Source: an uncultured Lachnospiraceae bacterium
GTDB taxonomy: Bacteria > Bacillota > Clostridia > Lachnospirales > Lachnospiraceae
Direction: 5' to 3'
NCBI GenBank assembly: GCA_947574135.1
Contig: CANPIM010000003.1
Span: 1-64,000, forward strand
DNA length: 64,000 bases
In this document: piece after piece, positions 48,474 through 58,492 of the stretch
How the letters are laid out: the number at the start of each line of letters is the position of its first letter
How positions within the stretch are numbered: the stretch's first letter is position 1
Notes under the pieces: model-generated
Told to the model about the DNA's origin: nothing
The model's database searches: none
The model's input: the letters and a program-made list of their open reading frames with translations, nothing else
Translations under genes and position numbers: made by a program

Positions 48474-49631
48474 ATGAGAGCGTGGGTTTTGCATGGAATC
48501 GGTGATTTGCGATTAGAAACAGTAAAACCTCCCCGTCCAGGCAGCGGGGAGGTTTTGGTATCTGTAAAGGCAGCAGGGATCTGCGGCTCGGACATTCCCA
48601 GGATATTTGATACAGGAGCCCATGTGCATCCACTTATCCCGGGCCATGAATTTGCCGGTGTGGTGGAGGATTTGGGACAAGGTGTGGATCCGGCCTGGCG
48701 AAAGAAGAGAGTCGGTATCTTTCCCCTGCTTCCCTGTCAAAAATGCCTTCCCTGTGAAAGGGGCGCTTATGAGCTGTGCCGCTCCTACCGTTATCTGGGT
48801 TCCCGCTGCAATGGGGGCTTTGCAGAGTATGTGGCTGTACCTGCATGGAATCTGGTGGAGCTGCCGAAGAACGTATCCTTTGAGGAGGCAGCCATGCTGG
48901 AGCCTATGGCCGTGGCGGTGCATGCCCTGCGCCGGGGGACGGAAGAGCTTACCCTGGATATGGACGCTCCTGTGGCCGTGTGCGGGCTGGGTCCCATTGG
49001 ATTATTGCTGGTAATGTTTTTGCTGGAGGCAGGCTACAGGAACCTCTACGCGGTGGGGAAAAAGGAATCGCAGAAGGCCAGGGCCGTATCCATGGGAATC
49101 CTGCCGGACCATTATTTGGACAGCAGGACCTCCCGTCCGGAGGAGTGCCTGAAAAGCTGTGGGGACGGTATGGCAATTTTCTTTGAATGTACTGGCAGGA
49201 GCCATGTGACGGCCATGGGGGTGGAGTGCGCAAGACCGGCCGGAAGGGTGGTTCTTGTGGGGAATCCCTGTTCCCATGTGACCTTTGAAAAGGAGATCTA
49301 TTGGAGGATCCTGCGAAATCAGCTCACAGTCATTGGCACGTGGAATTCCTCCTTTGCCGGGGAAGGAGAGAATGACTGGGATTATGTGCTGGAGCGTCTG
49401 GAAACTGGCTGTATTGCTCCTGCCGGGCTTATTTCGCACCGTTTTTCCCTGGAAAGATTAAGGGAGGGCTTGGCGGTTATGAGGGAAAAGAAGGAGGATT
49501 CCTGCAAAATTATGATAGAAATGAACGGAGAGCCTTGCATTTCTTTTCCTGAGAGAGAAAGTTTTCCCTCCGATTGCTTTTATTTTCCAGCAGAAGATGG
49601 TATACTAAAAGACAAATGTGAAGAGCGGTGA
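48474..49631 (+). CDS. Zinc-binding alcohol dehydrogenase (sugar-alcohol dehydrogenase / TarJ-like)
   Basis: MRAWVLHGIGDLRLETVKPPRPGSGEVLVSVKAAGICGSDIPRIF; GHEFAGVVEDLG; CQKCLPCERGAYELC. Confidence 0.88.
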   Translation: MRAWVLHGIGDLRLETVKPPRPGSGEVLVSVKAAGICGSDIPRIFDTGAHVHPLIPGHEFAGVVEDLGQGVDPAWRKKRVGIFPLLPCQKCLPCERGAYELCRSYRYLGSRCNGGFAEYVAVPAWNLVELPKNVSFEEAAMLEPMAVAVHALRRGTEELTLDMDAPVAVCGLGPIGLLLVMFLLEAGYRNLYAVGKKESQKARAVSMGILPDHYLDSRTSRPEECLKSCGDGMAIFFECTGRSHVTAMGVECARPAGRVVLVGNPCSHVTFEKEIYWRILRNQLTVIGTWNSSFAGEGENDWDYVLERLETGCIAPAGLISHRFSLERLREGLAVMREKKEDSCKIMIEMNGEPCISFPERESFPSDCFYFPAEDGILKDKCEER

Positions 49632-49714
49632 TAAAAGCCGGGCTCTTTTACGGACCCAGGCAGGGATTGGCAGGTGTCCGAAAAATATATGAATATACGG
49701 ATAGGAGTGCAGGA

Positions 49715-52636
49715 ATGACGGTAGAACGAGTACAGGCATATGAATTAATAGAAAAGAGGGAGATCAGGGAGCTGGATTCCACCGGCTATCTCTTCCGCCA
49801 TAAAAAGACAAGGGCCAGGGTTTGTGTTCTGGAAAATCAGGATCCCAACAAGGTATTTTATATTGGCTTTCGGACCCCGGCTCCCAATGACACCGGGGTG
49901 CCCCATATTATGGAGCATTCCGTACTATGCGGTTCCCGGCAGTTTCCGGCCAAGGATCCCTTTGTGGAGCTGGCCAAGGGATCTCTCAACACCTTTTTAA
50001 ATGCCATGACCTACCCGGATAAGACGGTATATCCGGTGGCCAGCTGCAATGACCAGGATTTCCAGAACCTGATGCATGTGTATCTGGATGCAGTGTTTTA
50101 TCCCAATATTTATGAGAGAAAGGAGATCTTTCTCCAGGAGGGCTGGCATTATGAGATGGAGGATCCCGAAGGGTCCCTTTCCCTAAACGGCGTGGTTTAC
50201 AACGAGATGAAGGGTGCCTTTTCCTCCCCGGAGGGCGTGCTGGATCGGGAGATCCTGGCCTCTCTGTATCCGGATACCACCTATGCCAATGAGTCCGGCG
50301 GGGACCCGGATTTTATTCCGGAGCTGAAATACAGTGAGTTTCTGGATTTCCACAGCCGGTATTATCATCCCTCCAACAGCTATATCTACCTGTATGGAGA
50401 CTGTGATATGAAGGAGAAGCTTGTCTGGCTGGACAAGGAGTATTTGAGCAGCTACGATCACCTGCCGGTGGATTCCACCATAAGCCTCCAGAAGCCCTTT
50501 GACCGGATGGTGGAGGTGAGCCGCGCCTATTCCATTTCCGCGGAGGAGACCGTGGAGGACAATACCTACCTCTCCTACAATAAGTCTGTAGGCACCACCC
50601 TGGATGACAAGCTCTATCTGGCCATGCAGGTGGTTGAGTATGTGCTTTTGTCCGCACCGGGAGCGCCCTTAAAGCAGGCCCTCCTGGATGCCGGCATTGG
50701 CAAGGATATTTTAAGCTCCTACGATAACGGGGTACGGCAGCCGGTTTTTTCTATTATTGCAAAAAATACCAATGCTTCCAGGAAGGAAGAATTTGTGAAA
50801 ACCATTGAGGAGACCCTTTCTTGCATTGTGGAGCAGGGAATTGACCAGAAGGCTCTGGAGGCAGGGATTAATTTCTTCGAATTCCGCTATAGGGAGGCGG
50901 ACTTTGGGAATTATCCTCCGGGCTTGATGTACGGACTTCAGGCCTTGGACAGCTGGCTCTATGGGGATGATCAGGTATTTCTCCATCTGGAAGCCCTGGA
51001 CAACTTTGGGTTTCTGCGGGAGCAGGTGGGAAAGGGATACTTTGAGGGCCTGATTCGCACCTGGCTTCTTGAGAATCCCCACGGCTCTGTGGTGATCATT
51101 GCACCGGAGCAGGGGTTAACGGCCAAAATGGATCAGCAGCTGGAGGAGAAGCTGGAGGAATACAAGGCATCCTTAAGCCGGGAGGAGCGGGAGGCTCTCG
51201 TAGAGGCCACCCACCGGCTTCACGCCTACCAGGAGGAGCCCTCCACTCAGGAGGAACTGGAAAAAATTCCCATGCTGTCCCGGACGGACATTGGAAAGGA
51301 GGCCCGTCCCTTTGTAAATGAGGAGCATAAAGCCGGGGATACCACCCTGGTGTTTCATCAGGTTAACACCCATGGCATTGGGTATGTAAGCCTTATATTC
51401 CGGGCGGACCGGGTGCCGGAGCGGCTCTATCCCTACATGGGGATACTAAAGGGAATCCTGGGCTTTGTGGATACGGAGCACTATAAATACACGGAATTTT
51501 CCAATGAGGTAAACCGAAGAACCGGCGGCATTACCTCCTTTGTAAGCGGCTATGGGGATATGGGGGATCCCCGGGCCTACACGGCTACCTTTGAGGTGCG
51601 TGTGAAAACCTTATATGAAAACCTGGAATTTGCCTTTTCCATGCTGGAGGAAATGCTGTGCCGCTCCCGGTTTACCGACGAAAAACGGCTGTATGAGATT
51701 GTGGCCCAGGGAAAATCCAGGCTGCAGATGGTGATGAATACGGCGGGCCATTCCATGGCGTCCCTGCGGGCCATGTCCTACTTTTCCCGCTCCTCCTATC
51801 TCTGTGATCTCACCGGCGGCGTGGCCTTCTATGAGTGGATCGAGGGACTGGAGGCGGATTTTGCAGGGAAGAAAGAAAGCTTTATCCAGAATCTTCGTGA
51901 GCTGGTAGCGCTGTTGATTCGCCGGGAAAATCTGGTGGTCAGCTATACCGGACAAAAGGAAAGCCTTGACAAAGCCCTGGATTGCGCAGAGAAGCTTGCC
52001 GGACGGCTGTTTACGGAGCCTGTAAAGACCGGCGGCGTGGACTTTGTGCCTGTGAAGAAAAACGAGGGACTTCGCACCTCCTCCAAGATACAATATGTGG
52101 CTATGGCCGGAAACTTCCGGGAGGCAGGGCTGCCCTATACGGGAACCCTAAAGGTGCTGCGGACCATTATGAGCTATGATTACCTGTGGAACCAGATCCG
52201 GGTAAAGGGAGGAGCCTATGGCTGTATGAACGGCTATACCAGAAACGGAGACGCTTATCTGGTTTCCTATCGGGATCCCAACCTGGAGAAAACCATCCAG
52301 GTCTACAAGGATAGCATGGAATTTGTAAGAAATTTCCAGGTGTCAGAGCGGGATATGACCCGGTTTATTATCGGGACCATCAGCGATATGGATGTGCCTC
52401 TGACCCCCCATCTCCAGGGGATCCGTTCCATGGGAGCCTATTTAAGCCACATGACCTTTGCGGATGTACAGAAGGAGCGGGATGAGGTGCTGGCGGCCGA
52501 CTGTGAGGCGGTGCAGGGCCTGGCCCCCTATCTGGAGGCAGTGCTGAAGCAGGAAAATCTCTGCGTTATTGGAAATGAGGAGAAGCTTAACAGCCAGAGA
52601 GAACTGTTTGGGGAGCTTCGAAACCTGTTTCACTAG
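49715..52636 (+). CDS. M16C insulinase/presequence-protease-like metallopeptidase
   Basis: NDTGVPHIMEHSVLCGSRQFPAKDPFVELAKGSLNTFLNAMTYPDKTVYPVAS; VYNEMKGAFSSPEGVLDREI. Confidence 0.93.
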   Translation: MTVERVQAYELIEKREIRELDSTGYLFRHKKTRARVCVLENQDPNKVFYIGFRTPAPNDTGVPHIMEHSVLCGSRQFPAKDPFVELAKGSLNTFLNAMTYPDKTVYPVASCNDQDFQNLMHVYLDAVFYPNIYERKEIFLQEGWHYEMEDPEGSLSLNGVVYNEMKGAFSSPEGVLDREILASLYPDTTYANESGGDPDFIPELKYSEFLDFHSRYYHPSNSYIYLYGDCDMKEKLVWLDKEYLSSYDHLPVDSTISLQKPFDRMVEVSRAYSISAEETVEDNTYLSYNKSVGTTLDDKLYLAMQVVEYVLLSAPGAPLKQALLDAGIGKDILSSYDNGVRQPVFSIIAKNTNASRKEEFVKTIEETLSCIVEQGIDQKALEAGINFFEFRYREADFGNYPPGLMYGLQALDSWLYGDDQVFLHLEALDNFGFLREQVGKGYFEGLIRTWLLENPHGSVVIIAPEQGLTAKMDQQLEEKLEEYKASLSREEREALVEATHRLHAYQEEPSTQEELEKIPMLSRTDIGKEARPFVNEEHKAGDTTLVFHQVNTHGIGYVSLIFRADRVPERLYPYMGILKGILGFVDTEHYKYTEFSNEVNRRTGGITSFVSGYGDMGDPRAYTATFEVRVKTLYENLEFAFSMLEEMLCRSRFTDEKRLYEIVAQGKSRLQMVMNTAGHSMASLRAMSYFSRSSYLCDLTGGVAFYEWIEGLEADFAGKKESFIQNLRELVALLIRRENLVVSYTGQKESLDKALDCAEKLAGRLFTEPVKTGGVDFVPVKKNEGLRTSSKIQYVAMAGNFREAGLPYTGTLKVLRTIMSYDYLWNQIRVKGGAYGCMNGYTRNGDAYLVSYRDPNLEKTIQVYKDSMEFVRNFQVSERDMTRFIIGTISDMDVPLTPHLQGIRSMGAYLSHMTFADVQKERDEVLAADCEAVQGLAPYLEAVLKQENLCVIGNEEKLNSQRELFGELRNLFH

Positions 52637-52711
52637 TCTTAAGAGGAGGCGGTCCCTACACAGCTTTGGAAGGATATGTGGGAAAAGGACGGCAGGAGGA
52701 GAGATAGAAGA

Positions 52712-53623
52712 ATGAAGGAAGCGTATAAATCCGGCTTTGCCACCCTGGTAGGCAGGCCCAATGTGGGAAAGTCCACCCTGATGAACCGGCTGATTGGGCA
52801 GAAGATTGCCATTACCTCTCCCAAGCCCCAGACCACCCGGAACCGGATTCAGACGGTCTATACCTGCAAGGAGGGACAGATCGTATTTCTGGACACGCCA
52901 GGCATTCATAAGGCTAAGAACAAGCTGGGAGAATATATGGTAAATGCGGCAGAGCGCACCTTTCGGGAGGTGGATGTGGTGCTCTGGCTGGTGGAGCCCA
53001 CGGACTTTGTAGGAGCCGGGGAGCGCCACATTGCGGAGCAGCTGAAAAAGGGAAATGTGCCGGTGATTCTGGTGATCAATAAGGTGGATCAGGTAAAAAG
53101 GGAGGCGCTTTTCGGAGTTATTGACATATACCGGAAACTCATGGATTTTGCGGAGGTGGTTCCGGTTTCGGCCCTGAAGGGGGAGAATACGGACACTCTG
53201 ATCCAACAGATTTTCAAATACCTCCCCTATGGTCCACAGTTTTATGACGAGGACACGGTGACGGATCAGCCCATGCGCCAGATTGTGGCGGAGCTTATCC
53301 GGGAAAAGGCCCTGAAATGTCTGGACGAGGAGATTCCCCACGGAATTGCCGTGTCCATCGACCGGATGACGGAGCGCAAGGGGGGAAGCCTGGTAGATAT
53401 TGACGCCACCATTATCTGTGAGAAGGATTCCCACAAGGGAATTATCATCGGAAAACAGGGGGCTATGCTGAAAAAGATCGGCAGCGCCGCCCGCTACGAG
53501 ATAGAGAGGCTTTTGGAGGCTAAGGCGAACCTGCAGCTGTGGGTAAAGGTGAAAAGGGACTGGCGGGACAGCGATTATCTCATTAGGAATTTTGGCTATG
53601 ACAAAAAGGATCTGGAGGAGTAG
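52712..53623 (+). CDS. era: GTPase Era
   Basis: SGFATLVGRPNVGKSTLMNRLIGQKIAITSPKPQTTRNRIQTV; FLDTPGIHKAKNKLGEYMV; GIIIGKQGAMLKKIGSAARYEIERLL. Confidence 0.97.
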   Translation: MKEAYKSGFATLVGRPNVGKSTLMNRLIGQKIAITSPKPQTTRNRIQTVYTCKEGQIVFLDTPGIHKAKNKLGEYMVNAAERTFREVDVVLWLVEPTDFVGAGERHIAEQLKKGNVPVILVINKVDQVKREALFGVIDIYRKLMDFAEVVPVSALKGENTDTLIQQIFKYLPYGPQFYDEDTVTDQPMRQIVAELIREKALKCLDEEIPHGIAVSIDRMTERKGGSLVDIDATIICEKDSHKGIIIGKQGAMLKKIGSAARYEIERLLEAKANLQLWVKVKRDWRDSDYLIRNFGYDKKDLEE

Positions 53624-53747
53624 GCGAAAGGTCTGGCAGGGACCTGTCAAGGCGGTTTTTGCAAATTTCTGCTGGCAGATTTTACGAGGATAGAACCCTG
53701 ACCTGGGGGAGAAGCTAGTTTTATCAGGATAAAAGGGGCGATGTAAA

Positions 53748-53912
53748 ATGGAAGCAGAGTGGGAGCAGTTTGAACTAACCGGCAGTGTAGAGGCTTACTT
53801 AAGCTACAGACAGAAGGACCCGGCGGGGGAGCAGGCCGTGACGGACTGTGCAGAACCCCGGGAAAGCATGGGCGTGGAGAATGAGGGAACAGAAGCATGG
53901 GACAGACAGTGA
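53748..53912 (+). CDS. Small YqzL-like protein (54 aa), absent from the supplied ORF track
   Basis: MEAEWEQFELTGSVEAYLSYRQKDPAGEQ..; W-x2-F-x2-TGS-x-x-AYL-x-Y pattern and era-yqzL-recO position. Confidence 0.75.
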   Translation: MEAEWEQFELTGSVEAYLSYRQKDPAGEQAVTDCAEPRESMGVENEGTEAWDRQ

Positions 53913-54562
53913 GCCTGATAGGTTTGGTATTGGCAGCCTATCCCTATGGGGACTATGATAAGCGGCTGGTGATGCTGACAAGGGAGCGGGGAAAGGTGAC
54001 GGTTTTTGCAAAGGGAGCCCGGAGACCCAACAGCTCCCTGTTAGCCGTATCCAAGCCCTTTGTCTTTGGGGAGTTTCTGCTCTATGAGGGACGAAGCTCC
54101 TTTAACTTGATGCAGGCCAGGGTTACCCAGTATTTTGAGGAGCTTTCCCAGGATATGGAGGCGGCCTGCTATGGCTGCTATTTTTGTGAGATTGCGGACT
54201 ATTACACCAGGGAGGCCAACGATGAGGCGGAAATGCTCAAGCTTTTGTATCAGTCCTTGCGGGCTTTGACAAAAAAGAGCATTCCCCGGTCCCTTTCCCG
54301 CTGTATCTACGAGCTTCGGGCCCTGGTGATCAACGGGGAATGCCCTGTGGACTTTGAGAAGCTGGAGCTCTCTCCCTCCGCTCTTTACACCCTCCGATAC
54401 ATAACGGCATCTCCCCTGGAAAAGCTCTACACCTTTACGGTGTCCCCGGAGGTGCTGGGAGAGGTGGAGGGGGTGCTGAGGCAATACCGGAAGCTTTATC
54501 TGGAGGGACAGTATAAGTCCCTGGAGGTGCTTCGGGTGCTTTCTCAGGAAAAAACGTCTTGA
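53897..54562 (+). CDS. recO: DNA repair protein RecO
   Basis: LVLAAYPYGDYDKRLVMLTRERGKVTVFAKGARRPNSSLLAVSKPFVFGEFLLYEGRSSFNLMQA; Cys-containing middle and position after era. Confidence 0.93.
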   Translation: MGQTVSLIGLVLAAYPYGDYDKRLVMLTRERGKVTVFAKGARRPNSSLLAVSKPFVFGEFLLYEGRSSFNLMQARVTQYFEELSQDMEAACYGCYFCEIADYYTREANDEAEMLKLLYQSLRALTKKSIPRSLSRCIYELRALVINGECPVDFEKLELSPSALYTLRYITASPLEKLYTFTVSPEVLGEVEGVLRQYRKLYLEGQYKSLEVLRVLSQEKTS

Positions 54563-54640
54563 AAAAAAAGGAAAAAGACGTTATACTAAACGTACCCTTT
54601 CTTGCCTTTTCAGGAGAGGGGAAAATGGAGGGAGTTCATT

Positions 54641-55264
54641 ATGAAAAAATTTCTACATATAGGAATGTGGATTTTGCTAGTGGTGCTTCTTGTCGGCTGT
54701 GCCAAATTTGACCCCCAGGAGGATGCTGTGACCGTGGACAAAAAGGGAAGGGTTGTCCGGGTGTTTGCGGATGAATTTCTGGACGAGGCAGGGCAGGCCT
54801 ATGACGTGGAGGAGATCAGAGCCATGATGGAGCAGGAGCTGTCCGTCTACAACCGGAAGTTCGGGGTGGATCATGTGATCCTGGAGGAATGTACCTGGGA
54901 GAACGGACTCTTGCGGATCCAGATTGCCTGTGACGAGGCCAAGTATTATGTGGACTACTGCGGCTATTACAACGATGACTTTTCCACAGAGGAGACGGAT
55001 GTGGAGTTCTTTGCAGGCACGGTGGGAGAGGCCGGGGCGTATGATTTCGGTGTTCCCTTTCTAGATACTGCCGGCCAGGCCGTGGAGGCCGGGGAGGTGC
55101 TGGAGAATGCCAATAGCCGGGTGATTATTTTAAATGAGCCCATTTTGGTGGAAACCCAGGGGAACATCCTGTATACCAGCAATAATGTGGAGCTTTTGGG
55201 AAAAAAGCAGGCCAGGGTAATGGCCAGCGACGGATTGGAGAGAGCCTATATTATTTATAAATAA
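54641..55264 (+). CDS. Putative lipoprotein
   Basis: MKKFLHIGMWILLVVLLVGCAKFDPQ lipobox; remainder not recognised. Confidence 0.75.
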   Translation: MKKFLHIGMWILLVVLLVGCAKFDPQEDAVTVDKKGRVVRVFADEFLDEAGQAYDVEEIRAMMEQELSVYNRKFGVDHVILEECTWENGLLRIQIACDEAKYYVDYCGYYNDDFSTEETDVEFFAGTVGEAGAYDFGVPFLDTAGQAVEAGEVLENANSRVIILNEPILVETQGNILYTSNNVELLGKKQARVMASDGLERAYIIYK

Positions 55265-55269
55265 TCCAA

Positions 55270-55317
55270 CGGCAAAGGGACTTTACCCTTCAGAGCCATT
55301 GCGCAGCGATTTAAATA
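55270..55317 (+). repeat. Palindromic element copy C (short form), upstream of glyS
   Basis: cggcaaagggactttacccttcagagccattgcgcagcgatttaaat closely matches copy A 10765-10810. Confidence 0.82.
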
Positions 55318-55346
55318 AAAAATCAATAGTAAGAGGAGAATAAGTT

Positions 55347-56735
55347 ATGGAAAAAACCATGGAGAAAATTGTGGCCCTGGCCAAGGCCAGAGGCTTTGTG
55401 TATCCGGGCTCCGAGATTTATGGCGGACTGGCCAATACCTGGGATTACGGCAATCTGGGCGTGGAGCTGAAAAACAATGTGAAGCGGGCCTGGTGGAAGA
55501 AATTTGTCCAGGAGAATCCTCACAATGTGGGCGTGGACTGCGCCATTCTCATGAATCCCCAGACCTGGGTGGCTTCCGGTCATCTGGGAGGCTTTTCGGA
55601 TCCCTTAATGGACTGCAGGAGCTGCAAGGAGCGGTTCCGGGCGGATAAGCTTATCGAGGACTACCTGGAGGAGCAGGGCATGACTATAGAGGGATCGGTG
55701 GATGCCTGGAGCCAGGAGGAGATGAAGAACTTTGTGGAGGAGCATCAGATTCCCTGCCCCTCCTGCGGAAAGCATGATTTTACCGATATCCGTCAGTTTA
55801 ACCTGATGTTTAAGACCTTCCAGGGGGTTACGGAGGATGCCAAGAATACGGTGTATCTCCGCCCGGAGACAGCTCAGGGTATCTTTGTAAACTTTAAGAA
55901 TGTACAGCGGACCTCCCGGAAAAAGGTGCCCTTTGGCATTGGCCAGATTGGAAAGGCCTTCCGCAACGAGATCACGCCGGGGAACTTTACCTTCCGCACC
56001 CGGGAATTTGAGCAGATGGAGCTGGAGTTTTTCTGCAAGCCGGGAACGGATCTGGAGTGGTTCGCCTACTGGAAGCAGTATTGCATTGACTGGCTCAAAT
56101 CCCTTGGCATGAAGGACGAGGAGCTGCGGGCCAGAGACCATTCTCCCGAGGAGCTGTGCTTCTACAGCAAGGCTACCACGGATCTGGAGTTCCTGTTCCC
56201 CTTTGGCTGGGGCGAGCTGTGGGGCATTGCAGACCGGACGGATTATGATTTGACCCAGCACCAGAATGTGTCCGGGGAGGATATGTCCTACTTTGACGAT
56301 GAGATGAAGGAAAAATATGTGCCCTATGTCATTGAGCCCTCCCTGGGTGCAGATCGGGTAGTGCTGGCCTTCCTGTGCGCGGCCTACGACGAGGAGGAGC
56401 TGGAGGGCGGCGATATGCGCACGGTTTTAAGGTTCCATCCGGCCCTGGCTCCCGTAAAGATTGGGGTGCTGCCTTTGTCCAAAAAGCTTAACGAGGGAGC
56501 GGAGAAGGTTTATGCCCAGCTCTGCAAGAGCTATACCTGTGAATTTGACGACAGAGGAAATATTGGCAAGCGCTACCGCCGGCAGGATGAGATTGGTACG
56601 CCGTTCTGCGTGACCTATGACTTTGAGTCGGAGACTGACGGGGCTGTGACAGTGCGGGATCGGGATTCCATGGCCCAGGAGCGGATTCAGATAGGAGATC
56701 TGGAGCGTTACTTTGCAGAGAAGCTGGCCTTCTAA
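55347..56735 (+). CDS. glyS: Glycyl-tRNA synthetase (dimeric type)
   Basis: [74 protein letters not shown]. Confidence 0.97.
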   Translation: MEKTMEKIVALAKARGFVYPGSEIYGGLANTWDYGNLGVELKNNVKRAWWKKFVQENPHNVGVDCAILMNPQTWVASGHLGGFSDPLMDCRSCKERFRADKLIEDYLEEQGMTIEGSVDAWSQEEMKNFVEEHQIPCPSCGKHDFTDIRQFNLMFKTFQGVTEDAKNTVYLRPETAQGIFVNFKNVQRTSRKKVPFGIGQIGKAFRNEITPGNFTFRTREFEQMELEFFCKPGTDLEWFAYWKQYCIDWLKSLGMKDEELRARDHSPEELCFYSKATTDLEFLFPFGWGELWGIADRTDYDLTQHQNVSGEDMSYFDDEMKEKYVPYVIEPSLGADRVVLAFLCAAYDEEELEGGDMRTVLRFHPALAPVKIGVLPLSKKLNEGAEKVYAQLCKSYTCEFDDRGNIGKRYRRQDEIGTPFCVTYDFESETDGAVTVRDRDSMAQERIQIGDLERYFAEKLAF

Positions 56736-56903
56736 AAGAGGGCGGCAGAAGGGAGAGCGGCGGAGGCTGTTTTCCCCTGAGGACGGTATCACTCTCCCGT
56801 ACAGTGGCCATGCTCTTCCGGAAGCAGAAGATTCCACCGGGGAAGCTTGGCACGGGGGACTGTGAAATATTTTTAATGAGAGAAAATACGGAGGTAAGAG
56901 AAG

Positions 56904-58148
56904 ATGAAGGGAAATATTATCGTAGGTCAGTCCGGCGGACCGACTGCAGTGATTAATTCCAGCCTGGCCGGCGTGGTGAGCGCAGCCATGGAGCTGGGCG
57001 TGGAGAAAATCTATGGCATGCATCACGGCATCCAGGGATTTCTGGCAGAGGATATTGTGGATATTCGGGATTATGTGAAGGGTCAGGAGGACATTGAGCT
57101 CTTAAAGAGAACGCCCTCCTCCTTCCTGGGCTCCTGCCGTTATAAGCTGCCCAAGATCGAGGGCAACGAGGAAGTTTATGACAAGATGTTTGAGATTATG
57201 GAGAAGTACAATATCGAATGTCTGTTCTATATTGGCGGCAATGATTCCATGGACACCATTAAGATGCTGTCCGACTATGCGGCTATGAAGGGAAAGCCCC
57301 AGAGATTTATGGGCGTGCCCAAGACCATTGATAACGATCTGCCCATTACGGATCACTGCCCGGGCTACGGCTCTGCTGCCAAATATATTGCGGCTTCCTT
57401 AAAGGAGATTATCCGGGACAATGCAAGCTTTGGTATCGAGAAGCCCACGGTTCTCATCTGCGAGATTATGGGACGTCATGCGGGTTGGCTCACCGCTGCG
57501 GCTGCTCTGTCCAGAGATGTGGACTGCGAGGGTCCGGATCTTATTTACCTGCCGGAGGTTCCCTTTGACATGGACAAGTTTATGGACAAGGTCAAGGATC
57601 TGGCCGCAAAGAAGTCCTCTGTGGTTATCGCCGTGTCCGAGGGCGCAAAGCTAGCCGACGGGCGCTTTGTGTGTGAGCTGGGCAATGCCTCTGATTTTGT
57701 GGATGCCTTTGGCCACAAGCAGCTTTCCGGCTGTGCGGCTACCCTGGCCAACAAGGTGGCGGCGGAGACAGGTCTTAAGACCCGGGCCGTGGAGTTTTCC
57801 ACCCTCCAGAGAGCAGCCACTCATATTGCATCCCTCACCGATATCAACGAGGCCTTCAACGTGGGCTATCTGGCCTGCAAGGCAGCAGACGAGGGCAAGA
57901 CCGGCATGATGATCACCATCAATGTGGACAGCCGGGCACCTTATCAGGTCTCCTATGGCATCTATGACATTCATGCCATTGCAAATGTGGAGCGTCCTGT
58001 TCCCGCCGAGTGGATCACCGAGGACGGCTGCGATGTGAACGAGGGCTATGAGGCCTATGCCCGTCCCCTGATTATGGGAGAGCTGCAGCCCATTATGGTG
58101 AACGGACTTCCCCGTCATCTGGTGTTGAAAAGAGATACCTATCGTTAG
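56904..58148 (+). CDS. 6-phosphofructokinase, predicted PPi-dependent
   Basis: IIVGQSGGPTAVINSSLAG; GGNDSMDT and VPKTIDND carry Asp and Lys at the two ATP/PPi specificity positions. Confidence 0.92.
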   Translation: MKGNIIVGQSGGPTAVINSSLAGVVSAAMELGVEKIYGMHHGIQGFLAEDIVDIRDYVKGQEDIELLKRTPSSFLGSCRYKLPKIEGNEEVYDKMFEIMEKYNIECLFYIGGNDSMDTIKMLSDYAAMKGKPQRFMGVPKTIDNDLPITDHCPGYGSAAKYIAASLKEIIRDNASFGIEKPTVLICEIMGRHAGWLTAAAALSRDVDCEGPDLIYLPEVPFDMDKFMDKVKDLAAKKSSVVIAVSEGAKLADGRFVCELGNASDFVDAFGHKQLSGCAATLANKVAAETGLKTRAVEFSTLQRAATHIASLTDINEAFNVGYLACKAADEGKTGMMITINVDSRAPYQVSYGIYDIHAIANVERPVPAEWITEDGCDVNEGYEAYARPLIMGELQPIMVNGLPRHLVLKRDTYR

Positions 58149-58230
58149 GACAGAGCTGTCTGCGAGGGCCAAATTTCTCAGAAAAGCAACACGATTTGAG
58201 AGAAAATAGAGTAAGAAGATTTTAATACAG

Positions 58231-58260
58231 AAAATCGGGCGGGAAAACTGCCCGATTTTT
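58231..58260 (+). terminator. Intrinsic terminator after PFK gene
   Basis: AAATCGGGC..GCCCGATTTTT. Confidence 0.8.
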
Positions 58261-58371
58261 CTGGCTTTTCTGTTTTCTTTGAGCCTTTTGCCTGGGGAGA
58301 CGCTTTTTTGTGAGATTTGTACAGATTTTGTGCATTTTGTGCATTTTTTGTAAAGGTTTCCAAAAATCCCC

Positions 58372-58399
58372 TTGACAATTTTTGCATATGTGATATGCT
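58372..58399 (+). promoter_or_regulatory. Putative sigma-A promoter of ppdK
   Basis: TTGACA (58372-58377), 16-nt spacer, TATGCT (58394-58399). Confidence 0.7.
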
Positions 58400-58407
58400 A
58401 ATTATGT

Positions 58408-58447
58408 GCGCAGGGTTTGGTCGTTGACCACACTAAGGCGCTTTTTT
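58408..58447 (+). terminator. Hairpin plus U-tract in ppdK 5' leader (possible attenuator)
   Basis: GCGC..TGGTC-gtt-GACCA..GCGC followed by TTTTTT, starting within about 10 nt of the predicted transcription start. Confidence 0.5.
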
Positions 58448-58492
58448 ATTTGCCTGAAAAAGCGGGAAGAACGAATATTAGGAGGGAATAAG

